A DNA stretch of 64,000 bases from Leucocoprinus leucothites (lineage: Eukaryota; Basidiomycota; Agaricomycetes; Agaricales; Agaricaceae): NCBI GenBank assembly GCA_013368445.1, contig JAACJO010000044.1:1-64000 (forward strand), read 5' to 3'. The translations under genes were made by a program, and so were the position numbers. The notes beneath the pieces are model-generated. The model worked only from the letters and a program-made list of their open reading frames with translations. It did not search any database and was not told the DNA's origin. Below are positions 42,538 through 52,164 of the stretch, piece after piece (within the stretch, counting starts at the first letter, position 1; each line of letters begins with the position of its first letter).

Positions 42538-44825
42538 CATCCCTCCTTGACCTCTTACCACCACCATCTATTCGTTGGTGTGTTTTAAGACGTCTAGTTT
42601 ACATTGTATCTCTGCCTATTCTACATGGGCAAGCAAAAGTCTAAATCTAAGGGCCCCCCCCGCCAAACTACCGAGTCCGCCAAGGCCTCCGCCGACAAGC
42701 TCAACATCACCGAGATGTCCGAGGACGAACATCTCGACCCCTACGACGATCCCCGCAACGTTCGTGGGTTCTTCGGACCTCCCCAGGCTGACGTTTCGTC
42801 GCCTGGACCCTCTTCCCTGCCTGCCGCTGACATTCCGTCGCGGTCGGTGGTCGCTTCCTCGGCTGACGTTCCGTCGCCGTCCCCAAAACCCTTCACTGCT
42901 GGTGGACAGACGTTCTACCCTGTGAAGCCCCTTCCCCCCCCAGCACTGCCGTCCGCTGTCTCCTCCAGGTCAACTGAGGAGTCTGTTGAGACCTGGGCTC
43001 TTGCTGGGATTCGTTTCTTCTCCCGCTTCATTGGGAACGTTCCCTCAGGCCCTCTTCCAGAGGCCACCACCGCCGTGATCATTCTGACTCTTGTTGGACT
43101 GGTTGCGGAAGTTTTAAACCAGGGCCAAGGCGACACAGCCCTTGCCAATGAGCAAATGCGAGCCCAGGGATGGGACACATTTGCAGATTTCATTCGGGAC
43201 TGTACCACCAGAGTTGAGGGGGCCTACCCTAAACGTACGTGCGTTGCCCATGGGGCAATCCATGGATCCGCTGACAAAGCGGAACCACGTGACATTGCCA
43301 TGGGCTCCCCTGAAGTGCCCAAGCAGACTCCCTCGGATCGTCGGCCCGCCCCGGCCCGTCCCACCTTACCGCCCAAGCAAGCGCCCTCCAAAGCGTGCAC
43401 TAGTGGCCCCCCCCAAGCTAGGGTTAGGTCTGATGGCCAAGCTCAGCGAGCGCCCACCAAAGCGCCCCCTCCTCCCACCTCAGTCAAGAAGTCCTTCGCC
43501 GAGGTGGCCCGCCCCACCGGGGTTGTGTCACTCATTAAGTTGGCGCAATCTCATCCCAATCTCAACCCTGATCACATCACCACTATGCATCAGGCTGCCC
43601 AAGCTGCTACTCCCACCACTCGGAAGCTGCGCATGACAACCGCGGGCCCTACCCGCTGTCAACTTTTCCTCGACTTCGTTGGCAGTGCCGACGAGGTCAC
43701 CTATCTCCATCACAAGGCCATGCGCCTTCTCAATGACTCCCTCTCCCGCGCCAAGTCGATCTTGCATGTGGAGAACATCACCAAGGTGTACAGCATGATC
43801 ACGCTGCACACCTCCTCCGTTCCCTCTGACGCCTACTGTGACATCATTGAGTCCTCCATCCCTTCTGTCTTTACCGCCCCCTTTGCGATCAAGACGCGCC
43901 GCCCCAGGTTGAGGTCCTACCTCAAGGTCCTCGATGTCCCCTACTTCGTGAATGGTGTCCGCATCACGCCGAATCACATGACTGACCACATGCGATTGTC
44001 CGCCTTCAAGGACATTTTCGCAGATGTTTCCTCCATGCGCATTATGCGCAACTCCACCAGAGCCGACACCGCCACTGTCTGGTTTGACCTCTGGGACTCT
44101 CAATCAGGAGTGAGCGCCAAGAAGCTCCTGGGCAAGTACCTCCACTTCGAGGGTGTTCAGTCCGTCATCCGGGCTGCACGCGCTCACCCAGGCAGCCCAC
44201 AGTGTCAGCGTTGCTGGCGCTGGGGGCATTCTACCTCATTGTGCTGCACCCATGCGTTGCGATGCGCCGCCTGCAGCGGTCCTCATCGTACTGAGAACCA
44301 CCACTCCCACTTGAGCTGTTGTAAGGGGAGTCCAAAGGCCAACCCCCCTATCCCGCCCACTGCCGCCAAGGATCCCTGTCCTCACATCAAGTGCGTCAAC
44401 TGCGCCAAGTCGCATGCAGCTGACGATTGCAAGTGCCCATTCTGGCAACACCGGTTTGACTGGCTTTGGCTTGAAAACCATTGTCGCAATGCCGCTCGGT
44501 CGCGTCTGTAGGGTTCTCTTCCCTGCAGGTCGCATTGTCCGCCCCCGTGCTGTGCGTGGTGGGACATTGAGATCCATGCCGAGCATCTTCCATCCGCCGG
44601 TAATTCAGAACACCCCGACTTGTATTGTAGTATGCTTTCATTTTGAACTATGTACCACTGCGTGAAGATATCGTCTGTACTAGGTGGACTTCAGACTCGT
44701 ATTTGTATTCCTAGCTATGTAGATGTGTAGTCGGTAGCGGTACTTTCTGCATGTTGTAGTAGTTGGGCGCGGACTGCTATTGCGCACCATGTTATAAATT
44801 GGCGACCCCTCTGGGGTTGCACTTG

Positions 44826-44855
<30 letters not shown>
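42538..44855 (+). mobile_element. Gag-only element A-4, full length
   Basis: Duplication GAGGACGAGTCAGAG exactly repeated at 42523-42537 and 44856-44870. 2318 bp with the 5' signature and a long poly(A) (44826-44855); the hairpin has two changes. Inserted antisense into the endonuclease region of T-e ORF2. Confidence 0.94.
42625..44511 (+). CDS. Gag-like ORF1 protein, family A, intact (628 aa)
   Basis: Open from ATG 42625 (MGKQKSKSKGPP) to TAG 44511. I chose this ATG because MGKxKSK begins every family member; an upstream in-frame ATG at 42604 lies in the leader. Order: acidic N-terminus with EMSEDEHLDPYDDPRN; GGQTFYPVKPLPP; cassette of about 110 residues ending HGAIHGSADKAEP; basic Pro/Ala linker; globular domain (LFLDFVGSADEVTYLHHKAM, RLRSYLKVLDVPYFVNG); zinc knuckles at about residues 527-540 (CQRCWRWGHSTSLC) and 590-604 (CVNCAKSHAADDCKC), with a CAACSGPHRTENH variant between. 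The TGA found in A-2, A-3 and A-5 is CAA here. Likely an RNA-binding, ribonucleoprotein-forming protein. Uninterrupted, though with many substitutions compared with A-1. Confidence 0.9.
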   Translation: MGKQKSKSKGPPRQTTESAKASADKLNITEMSEDEHLDPYDDPRNVRGFFGPPQADVSSPGPSSLPAADIPSRSVVASSADVPSPSPKPFTAGGQTFYPVKPLPPPALPSAVSSRSTEESVETWALAGIRFFSRFIGNVPSGPLPEATTAVIILTLVGLVAEVLNQGQGDTALANEQMRAQGWDTFADFIRDCTTRVEGAYPKRTCVAHGAIHGSADKAEPRDIAMGSPEVPKQTPSDRRPAPARPTLPPKQAPSKACTSGPPQARVRSDGQAQRAPTKAPPPPTSVKKSFAEVARPTGVVSLIKLAQSHPNLNPDHITTMHQAAQAATPTTRKLRMTTAGPTRCQLFLDFVGSADEVTYLHHKAMRLLNDSLSRAKSILHVENITKVYSMITLHTSSVPSDAYCDIIESSIPSVFTAPFAIKTRRPRLRSYLKVLDVPYFVNGVRITPNHMTDHMRLSAFKDIFADVSSMRIMRNSTRADTATVWFDLWDSQSGVSAKKLLGKYLHFEGVQSVIRAARAHPGSPQCQRCWRWGHSTSLCCTHALRCAACSGPHRTENHHSHLSCCKGSPKANPPIPPTAAKDPCPHIKCVNCAKSHAADDCKCPFWQHRFDWLWLENHCRNAARSRL

Positions 44856-44861
<6 letters not shown>

Positions 44862-44893
44862 GAGTCAGAGTATATGTTAAGTAGATGAATATA

Positions 44894-45107
44894 CAGTGGC
44901 TCAAAAAACTGTCCCAATGTTTTCGCATTTTGGACATATTTGCTAATACCAGGGCAGATATATGGCCTAGCATCCTGAAAATATTCACACAGGTACCTTG
45001 ACATATTGGGCGCATATATTCCCATGATCACATGACCTTGTCCATCAATGAATTAATAATGAATTATCGAAAATATCTACTCATTGGGACAGTTTTTTGA
45101 CCCTCTG
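44894..45107 (+). repeat. Left 214-bp inverted arm
   Basis: Begins CAGTGGCTCAAAAAACTGTC and ends with the inverted form of the same block (GACAGTTTTTTGACCCTCTG). Inverted match to 46273-46486 with one difference (CCTTG versus CCCTG near 45043). Confidence 0.93.
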
Positions 45108-45119
45108 TTATCTACCTAC

Positions 45120-46139
45120 TCAATACTTTGTATGACCTCCTCTTGCCCTGATAACTGCCTCAATCCTTCTGGGCATGCTTTCTATCAGCCTTTGGCACCT
45201 TTCTGCTGGAATCTTATTCCACTCCTCTACTAGCCTCTCCCACAATTCAAATACTCCCTTGGGTGGTCTTTCATATGCCTTCAGCTGGTCCTTCAGGTAG
45301 GTCCAGAGGTGTTCAATGGGATTTAGGTCAGGGGATTGTGCAGGCCATGGTAGAACTTGAATGTTGTTGTCCACAAACCATTGTTGTCCCAGTTTTGAGG
45401 TGTGTTTTGGGTCATTATCCTGCTGGAATATCCTCTCCTCCTCCTCCATCTCCAACTTTTCAAAGCTTTCCACCACCCCATTGTCCAAAATCTCGCAGTA
45501 TTGCACTGCATCCATATTCCCTTGAACCTCTATCAGCTTTCCTACCCCATTCCACCCCATACACCCCCACACCATCATGTTACCACCTCCTCCATGTATG
45601 ACAGTAGGGAGAGTGGTCCTATCTGACAGTGGTTCCCCCCTCTCCTTCCAGGTATACACCTTTCCATCTGACCCAATCCTGTTGATCTTTGTTTCATCTG
45701 TCCACAACACCCTCTTCCAGTCCTCCACTGTCCAATTCCTATGTTCATGTGCAAAGTCAAGGCGTTCCTCACGATGTCGCTTTTTGAGTAGAGGTCGTTT
45801 GATCTTGGTTACAGAGCGAAATCCATTATCCTGAAGGGTATTTCTGACAGTTTGGGGTGTGACAGGGTCAGACAGAGTAGAGTTAATGAAAGTTGTAGCC
45901 TGGACAGCATTGTCTAGCTTTCCAGAGGTTATTTGGTGAATTATTGCTTTTTTATCACAAGGAGAAAGCTTGGAAGGACGTCCTCCCTTGTTGTTTTCCT
46001 TGTCCCCATCAACTTCTTTCTTGATCCTCCCAACAGTAGACTTTCCTAGACCAGTTTTATGTTCAATCTGGCGCAAGGAATAGCCATCTTTGAGAAGAGA
46101 AGTGACTTGGGAGTATTGGGTAGAGGAGATAGCTTTCAT
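45120..46139 (-). CDS. Tc1-family DD34E transposase (339 aa)
   Basis: Uninterrupted. N-terminal paired-like DNA-binding region: first helix-turn-helix at residues about 7-40 (SLLKDGYSLRQIEHKTGLGK), a GRPSKLS AT-hook-like GRPS linker at 53-60, then a second helix-turn-helix. The catalytic triad is Asp148 (WTDET), Asp241 (FQQDNDPKH) and Glu276 (SPDLNPIEHLW); 34 residues separate the last two, which defines DD34E. A GGGGNMMVWGCM block is present. Length is the usual 330-345 residues. The enzyme cuts at the arms and inserts at TA. Sits 12 bp inside the left arm. Confidence 0.96.
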   Translation of the reverse strand: MKAISSTQYSQVTSLLKDGYSLRQIEHKTGLGKSTVGRIKKEVDGDKENNKGGRPSKLSPCDKKAIIHQITSGKLDNAVQATTFINSTLSDPVTPQTVRNTLQDNGFRSVTKIKRPLLKKRHREERLDFAHEHRNWTVEDWKRVLWTDETKINRIGSDGKVYTWKERGEPLSDRTTLPTVIHGGGGNMMVWGCMGWNGVGKLIEVQGNMDAVQYCEILDNGVVESFEKLEMEEEERIFQQDNDPKHTSKLGQQWFVDNNIQVLPWPAQSPDLNPIEHLWTYLKDQLKAYERPPKGVFELWERLVEEWNKIPAERCQRLIESMPRRIEAVIRARGGHTKY

Positions 46140-46272
46140 GATGTAATGGCAGGAAGAAAGACAGTTGTAGCCATCTCAACATGTCAACCAAGGTCACATG
46201 ATCTTGTTTATTACTCCCACGCCTGCCTTGATGCTCCCCTGGCATGTTACAAGGTAGATACTGGGAGGCTGA

Positions 46273-46486
46273 CAGAGGGTCAAAAAACTGTCCCAATGAG
46301 TAGATATTTTCGATAATTCATTATTAATTCATTGATGGACAGGGTCATGTGATCATGGGAATATATGCGCCCAATATGTCAAGGTACCTGTGTGAATATT
46401 TTCAGGATGCTAGGCCATATATCTGCCCTGGTATTAGCAAATATGTCCAAAATGCGAAAACATTGGGACAGTTTTTTGAGCCACTG
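46273..46486 (-). repeat. Right 214-bp inverted arm
   Basis: Inverted copy of 44894-45107; carries the same inner and outer TCAAAAAACTGTCCCAATG blocks that presumably bind the transposase (IR/DR-like arrangement). Confidence 0.93.
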
Positions 46487-46488
46487 TA

Positions 46489-46856
46489 GTTACCCTGGTT
46501 GAATAGACCCAAGATTTGTATGTCGCGGTGGTTGACCCACTCTTGTTGAAGAATGGGTCTCATGTGAAGTAGTTGTCTGTGAACATAAGTCAGAGTATGG
46601 GGTTGGGGGTCATTAGGCTTGGTAGGGCGAACCATACACAGCCACTCAGGGTGAATAGGAGCACCAATGACATCATCCCTTCAGGGTTAGTCGTAGAAGG
46701 TGCTTTTCGAATATGATTCCATGGAGGTTCCTGTAGAAAAATGATTTTGAAGTCCAGCTTTTTGGACTCGAGTATAGTATCAACCAGGGCATAAGAGCAT
46801 CCCACGTTTTGCAAATATATATGAACAGAAGAGATAGGTTTGTTCTTACCAGACAT
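46489..46856 (-). pseudogene. T-e ORF2 start: APE-type endonuclease N-terminus
   Basis: ATG 46856 opens MSGKNKPISSVHIYLQNVGC; the catalytic Glu lies in IIFLQEPPWNHIRKAPSTTN. The ORF breaks near 46680 by a one-base change and again at the Tc1-like insertion at 46486. The start is two bases after the ORF1 stop. Confidence 0.87.
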
Positions 46857-46861
46857 ATTTA
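46854..46861 (-). promoter_or_regulatory. ORF1 stop / ORF2 start junction TAAATATG
   Basis: Minus strand TAA-AT-ATG. The identical junction occurs in T-g (63774-63781). Two-base spacing suggests ORF2 translation by termination-reinitiation, as known for several LINEs; inference here. Confidence 0.6.
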
Positions 46862-49504
46862 AACAGCAACTCCACCACCAGAGCGATTGGAATTGGTGCG
46901 AATGGCACATGCAGTACGTGATTTGGTGGCTTTGTTAGAATGCCAGGTTCGGTCAAACCTGTTCCTCCAGAATGGACATTTAGTGTTATTTGCGTGATGA
47001 TCGCCTTTGCAATTCAGGCATTTGAAGTTCTCAAGGTGAGGACATGGAGTGCCATCAGGAGTGGCATCGCAGGGGGGATTGGATTTGGGGTTGGCCTTAC
47101 AACACCAGGCCATGGATCGATGGTTCTCAACATGGTGAGGACCACCACAAATTTGACAGTGTGCACTGAGGGCATGACACGCATGAGTGGGATGACCCCA
47201 ACGCCAGCAGTTCCTGCACTGTGCAATACTGGGGTGCATACTAGTAGCACAGATAGTTCCGATATGTCATCCGAAGTTAATAGTACAGTTGACCAATGTC
47301 TTGGCCTTGGTACCATTTTGGGAGTCCCAGATGTCGAACCACACAACAGCTGTGTCCAACTTTGGGGAGGCTTTCATGACACGAGGACAGGCAGCAAGGA
47401 TAACATTTTCAAACAATGATGATTGTCCAAGAGCTTGTTCAACAAATGCCAGAGAGAGAGGGTTGGAAGAATTGGCTACCCAGTAAGGGATGCCAACAAT
47501 TTTAAGGAATGATTTGGATTGTGGTAGACGAGGCTCAATAGGGATGGCATCTCCTAATTGCCAGGCTTTTTTTAGCCAGGATTTGATGGTTTCAAGGTCA
47601 GTGGGAGAAGCAACACCTGAGGTAGCAATTGATATGCCATTGTATGATTTGCGAACTGATTCGACGCGAAGTTTGGACTGAGCGACAGTAAGACCGCGAT
47701 TGCAGAATTCAGCTGCCTTATTAAAGTCTTTGATTTGGTCAGCAATGATGTTTCCCTCAAAGGGGATAAGGACTTGATGACGGGTGGGCCCATGTGTTGT
47801 CATTTTGGGTTTAGCGCATTGAGCACCTGAGGGTGTTGATTCGGGGGCCTGAGGTTGGGCGCTCCCAAAACCAGCCTTGTACATAGCAAGGACTTTGTCA
47901 TAGGATAATTCAGGGAAGGCGAGTATCATTTCTCGCATCTTAACTCTGTCAATACTAGAGGAGGAGTTGGAAGAGGAAGTCGCTGGCTGGACACCCTGTC
48001 AGGTGGCATCAGCGAACGACACATTCTTCTTGTTGAAATGTTCTGTAAGGGGTTTGGTGGATGCCTTACGGTCAGGAGGGGGAATGGGGGGTGGCATATC
48101 AGAGGCACCCTTGGGGTTAGGTTTCGATGGCTGAGCCTGGCCATCAGAGGAAGGGCACCCAACTGAGCACTCAAAGTTTCCATTCCCGTTCCTTGGGGTC
48201 ATGTGATTGGAAGGTGGAGGAGGGGCCCGGGAGACGCGAATAGGACCAGAGGGCCTGGAAGACATAATGTCATTCTTTGCCTTCAGGGAGCCTGACATGG
48301 ATGAAATGTCACGTGCCTTACCAGAAGACATAATGTCATACTGGGGGAGGAGAGAGGTGCCCTCACTGGGAGGGGCTTGATCAATATTCATTCGGTCATC
48401 ATTGATGCGAGCTGTAGGATTAGTTTGCCCAACAACAATGCTGGGTGGAAATAAGGGGGTAGGGATGGTAGACGGAGGAGGTTTACGTACCTTTTTTCCC
48501 TTCCCTTTACCTTTAGGAGGGGGGGAAGAGTCCGTCATGGGGATGTCGGAAGGAGGACCATAGTAGTGCCTCAACGCTTCAATGATTGTGAGTCCATTTT
48601 CGCCATTAATGGGTAAACGATCCCAGCCTGCCTCAAACATAGTGGTTAATAGGCAATAGATAGGTTCCCCCATTTGGGGAACCCTTGGATCTTTCATCCT
48701 GGGCCGTAAGCCCAATGCAGCACAATGTTTAAAGAAGTTTGTGACATACTTAAGCGCCTCAAGCGCTTTATATGCAGCTTCACTGACGATGACAGTTTCT
48801 TCGGTGGCGGTGTTAGATGGATCCTTAAGATCCAGCAGGTGTGGCTGTGCAGGCCTAGGCTCCTGCAGCTGTGCAATGATGTCACCAGTGACATCATGCA
48901 TGACGTCAAGTGTGACGTCATTATTGTTAGATGATCCAGCAAAAAAGGTAGCTGGAGTGCCAGTTGGCACAGCATTTGCTGACTCAGCAAATCCATGGAT
49001 CGCATGAGGCAGCCTTGAGGTGGGTGGGGGTTCAAAGAACCGATTGGTAGGTACCCCATTGTTGAATACCCCATCCTCTTGGTCACCCCACACATCCCCG
49101 CAAGAGTCCAAGTTAAGAGGATCCGGTGGTTGAAGCTCACCTATAAATCCTTTTCCAAATGAGCGGAAAGGAATAGGTGACTTGAAGCCATCATATGCGC
49201 TCATTGACACAGTTCTTGAGATGGCCTTGGGAGTGGTGTCCAGTCCTCGATGAACATCACGAGCACAAGCTCACTTAGTATGTGACAAGGGAGGAGGGGG
49301 AGTCCTAATGGAGGAATATGATGCTGCATGGGAGAGTGCAGTGGGGGCGAGTGTAGGAGAAGGAGGGGTTGAGTATTCAGATGAGTCAGATTCACTCTCA
49401 CCACTTCCTTCCTTGTCAGAGCCAGCCCTCGACGAAGCGGCAGATTTGGCATCGTCATATACAGAGTGTCTCTTCGATTTGATAGAGAGCGCAGGTGAGT
49501 TGGA
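46859..49504 (-). pseudogene. T-e ORF1 (gag-like, zinc knuckles)
   Basis: One frame from 49210 to 46859 with only two stops (near 47999 and 47267); upstream of 49210 the frame is shifted. N-terminal half is Ser/Pro/Asp-rich, with GEPIYCLLTTMFEAGWDRLP near 48620. The middle domain (IPFEGNIIADQIKDFNKAAE; AVVWFDIWDSQNGTKAK) is homologous to the globular domain of the gag-only proteins. Zinc knuckles end it: CRNCWRWGHPTHAC, CQICGGPHHVENH and CLNCKGDHHANNTKC. About 780 codons. Inactive here because of stops. Confidence 0.87.
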
Positions 49505-49907
49505 TCATGGCTGATGTTCCATTGCCATCTCCAAAGCCCTTCATGGCCAGTGGACAAACGTTCTACCCCATGAAGAACCTACCCCCCCCAGCACTGCCGT
49601 CCACTGTCTCCTCCGGGTCAACTGAGGAGTCTGTTGAGACTCGGAGGCCAGCCCTAATTGTATGCGCGTCATCCATGAGGCGACCCATGGATCTGCTGAC
49701 AAAGCAGATCCATGTGACATTGACATGGGCTCCCCCAAGGCGCCCAAGCAAATGCCCAAGGCACCACGGCCCGCCCTGGCCCGTCCCTCCCTACTACCCA
49801 AGCCTGTGCCTGTGAAGGCGCGCACTAGTGGCAAAGTGCCCATTCAAGTGCCCCCTGCTCCTAAGGCTAGGTCTGATGGCCAAGCCCGGCAAGTGCCCAT
49901 CCCACCC

Positions 49908-50070
49908 TTTTTTTTTAATTTTTTTAAATCAATGAATTTATATAGCGGTGCTCGATCGCAGTCCGCTTTCAACTAAATATTACAAACAGATGGTACACTA
50001 CAGCAAGCTGGGGTACACAAAGCGGTCGAAGACCGCTTAAGACAGAGACTATACACGATTAGTCCAGCAA
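49908..50070 (-). mobile_element. T-f: 163-bp 5'-truncated LINE 3' end
   Basis: Poly-T (tail), then the T 3' UTR (AATGAATTTATATAGCGGTG...). Exact 13-bp duplication GCCCATCCCACCC at 49895-49907 and 50071-50083. The shortest insertion in the window; it shows T machinery using the same tail. Confidence 0.93.
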
Positions 50071-51464
50071 GCCCATCCCACCCTCAGCAGCTAAGAAGTC
50101 GTTCACTGAGGTAGCCCGTACCCTGGCATCTACGGTAGTGCTTATCAAGCTAGCCCAGTCCCACCCCACCCTCAAGCCCGATTGCGTCGCTGCAATGCAT
50201 CAGGCTGCCCTCACTGATGCGCCTTCTGCGAAGAAGCCCCGCATGACCACATCAGGCCCCACCCGACACCAACTCTTCCTCGATTTCACTGGCAATTCCA
50301 GTGATATCACTTACCTCCACCACAAGGCCATGCGCCTTCTCAACGACTCCCTCACTCGCGCGAAGAGTTCACTTTGCATCGAGAACATCGCTCAGGTGTA
50401 CAACACCATCTCGTTGTACACCAATTCCATTGCCACTGATGCCGATGCATCAGTGATCGAATCCTCCCTCTCTTCAGCCTTCACCGCCCCATTTGAGCTG
50501 AAGACCAAGTGCCCCAGGTCCAGGTCTTACCTTAAGATCCTGGACGTCCCTTATTACAGGAGTGGCATCCACACTACTCCGCAACACATTACCAACCGTA
50601 TGTGTCTGTCTCCCTTCAAGGAGACATTCGCTAACGTATCCTCTGTGTGCATCATGCGCAACTCCACCAAAGCCGACACCGCCACTGTTTGGGTTGACCT
50701 TTGGGATTCTCAGTCCGGTGCTAATGCTAAGCACCTGGTTGGCAAATACCTCAACTTCAATAGTGTCCAGTCTATGATCAAGGCTGCACGCGCTCACCCT
50801 GGGACCCCCCAGTGTCAACGATGCTGGTGCTGGGGCCACACTACCACCACCTGTCGCAACCGTGCACTCAGGTGCTCACAATGCAGTGGGCCACATCGGT
50901 CCGAGAATCACCGCACCACCTCCTCCTGCTGTAAGGGATCACCAAAGGCAAACCCCCCCATCCAGCCCACACCCACCGGGGAACCCTGTCCCCATATCAA
51001 GTGCGTCAATTGTGGCAAGGAACATGCTGCTACTGACTGCAAGTGCGCGTTCTGGCGCCACCGGTTTGATTGGGATTGGCTACAAAGTCATTCTGGTTCT
51101 GCTGGTCAGCCCTGGGCCTAGGGGGAGCTCCCTAGTGTCAACACATCATCCCCTGTCCATCGCCAGTCACCGAATGGGCTCCCACCAACCACAAGGCCTG
51201 CCATCAGATGCAGTGATATCGGTATATGTTTCATTCTTTGTATTTTGTCACATGCCTAGCCCCCCTTCTGTTGTTGTTTCATGTATTGTCTTGGACAGGA
51301 CTATTATGTATTCCCAGTTGTTTGCTCTTGTGTAGTTGGTAGCGGTATCAGTTCCCTGTAGTAGATAGTCAGGTGCGGACTGCTATCAAGCACCACGTTA
51401 TAAATTGGCGACCCCTCTGGGGTCGCACTTGATTTTTAAAAAAAACAAAAAAAAAGACTCCCAT

Positions 51465-52051
51465 CCCTCCTTGACCTCTTACCACCACCATCTATTCATT
51501 GGTGTGAAGTTAGATGTCTAGTGTACACCGTTTCTACATATCTAACATGGGCAGATGTAAATCTAAAGCTATCGCTCGCGAAATCACAAACATGGATCTC
51601 AACTCCAACATCACATCCGGTGATGACGAGCTCAACACGATTGAAGAGGCCCCCAGGCCCTCCACCTCCACCCAGCCAGTCTGCATGATGGCGGATTTCA
51701 AGGCTCTGGCTGCTTCCATGAGGGCTAACATTCAGTCGCCCTCACTCCTTCCCTCAGTGCCTGCTGACGTTCCGTCGCTGGTGCCTACTACTCAGCCTCT
51801 GGTGACCTTTGGTCCCAAGGCCCCTCTTGTTACTGGTGGTACCACGTACTACCCAGTCCCCACTCCTCCCCCGATTGTGCCATCCACCCCATTGTCCTCC
51901 ACCAGGACTGTACCTGGAGACAATGCCGTGGCCAAGCAGGCTTTCAATGGCCTCAAGAAGTTCTCGTGCTTCATGTAAGAGCTCCCTGACAATTCCCTCC
52001 TTGACAAGGACTATGCCAAGGCATGTGCTAGCTATCTTGCCTGCGCCGTCT
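51465..52051 (+). mobile_element. Gag-only element E-2, 5' part
   Basis: Begins CATCCCTCCTTGACCTCTTACC right after the mosaic element's A-rich tail. It is cut at 52051 by the poly-T of T-g; the rest should lie beyond the window on the far side of T-g. Confidence 0.82.
51547..51978 (+). pseudogene. Family E gag-like ORF1, N-terminal fragment
   Basis: MGRCKSKAIAREITNMDLNS start, then GGTTYYPVPTPPP and AKQAFNGLKKFS. A TAA at 51976-51978 ends it. It is close to E-1 but retains CpG sites that E-1 has lost. Confidence 0.8.
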
Positions 52052-52164
52052 TTTTTTTTTTTCTTTTTTTTAAATCAATGAATTTATATAGCGGTGCTCG
52101 ATCGCAGTCCGCTTTCAACTAAATATTACAAACAGACGGTACACTACAACTATAGAACAAGGTG

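Larger units (their letters stand above)
44894..46486 (-). mobile_element. Tc1-like transposon, apparently intact
   Basis: 1593 bp flanked by TA (44892-44893, 46487-46488) in T-e ORF2. Two 214-bp inverted arms (44894-45107 and 46273-46486) differ at a single base. One intact transposase lies between them. Near-identical arms and an open gene suggest recent transposition; the element may be active. Confidence 0.95.
34484..49504 (-). mobile_element. Tad-like LINE copy T-e, near full length, host to four insertions
   Basis: The 3' tail is at 34484 and the 5' end at 49504. The 15-bp duplication is TCATGGCTGACGTTC (34469-34483) and TCATGGCTGATGTTC (49505-49519). Removing A-3, a solo LTR, A-4 and the Tc1-like element with their duplications leaves about 6.8 kb with ORF1 and ORF2 in order. 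Compared with T-a it lacks about 190 bp at the 5' end. It is the best template for the autonomous element. Confidence 0.9.
31899..51121 (+). pseudogene. Mosaic gag-like ORF1 in four pieces
   Basis: Begins MGKQRSKSNKPPHQTTEST at 31900. It continues at 34357 and at 49520 with GGQ/SGQTFYPMKNLPP and the SGSTEESVET segment of family A. It switches near 49645 to the family B HEATHGSADKADP segment in a different frame. It then runs through 50138-51121, which is open for 327 codons with LFLDFTGNSSDITYLHHKAM and three zinc knuckles (first CQRCWCWGHTTTTC). Non-functional because of the insertions and the frame switch. Confidence 0.75.
31825..51457 (+). mobile_element. Mosaic A/B gag-only element, split by B-2, T-e and T-f
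   Basis: The 5' part (31825-32034, 34357-34483, 49505 to about 49645) is family A; the 3' part (from about 49650 to the tail near 51457) is family B. The pieces join cleanly when B-2, T-e and T-f with their duplications are removed. The 5' signature and the 3' hairpin plus A-rich tail are present. The central cassette is missing at the A/B switch. Confidence 0.8.
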
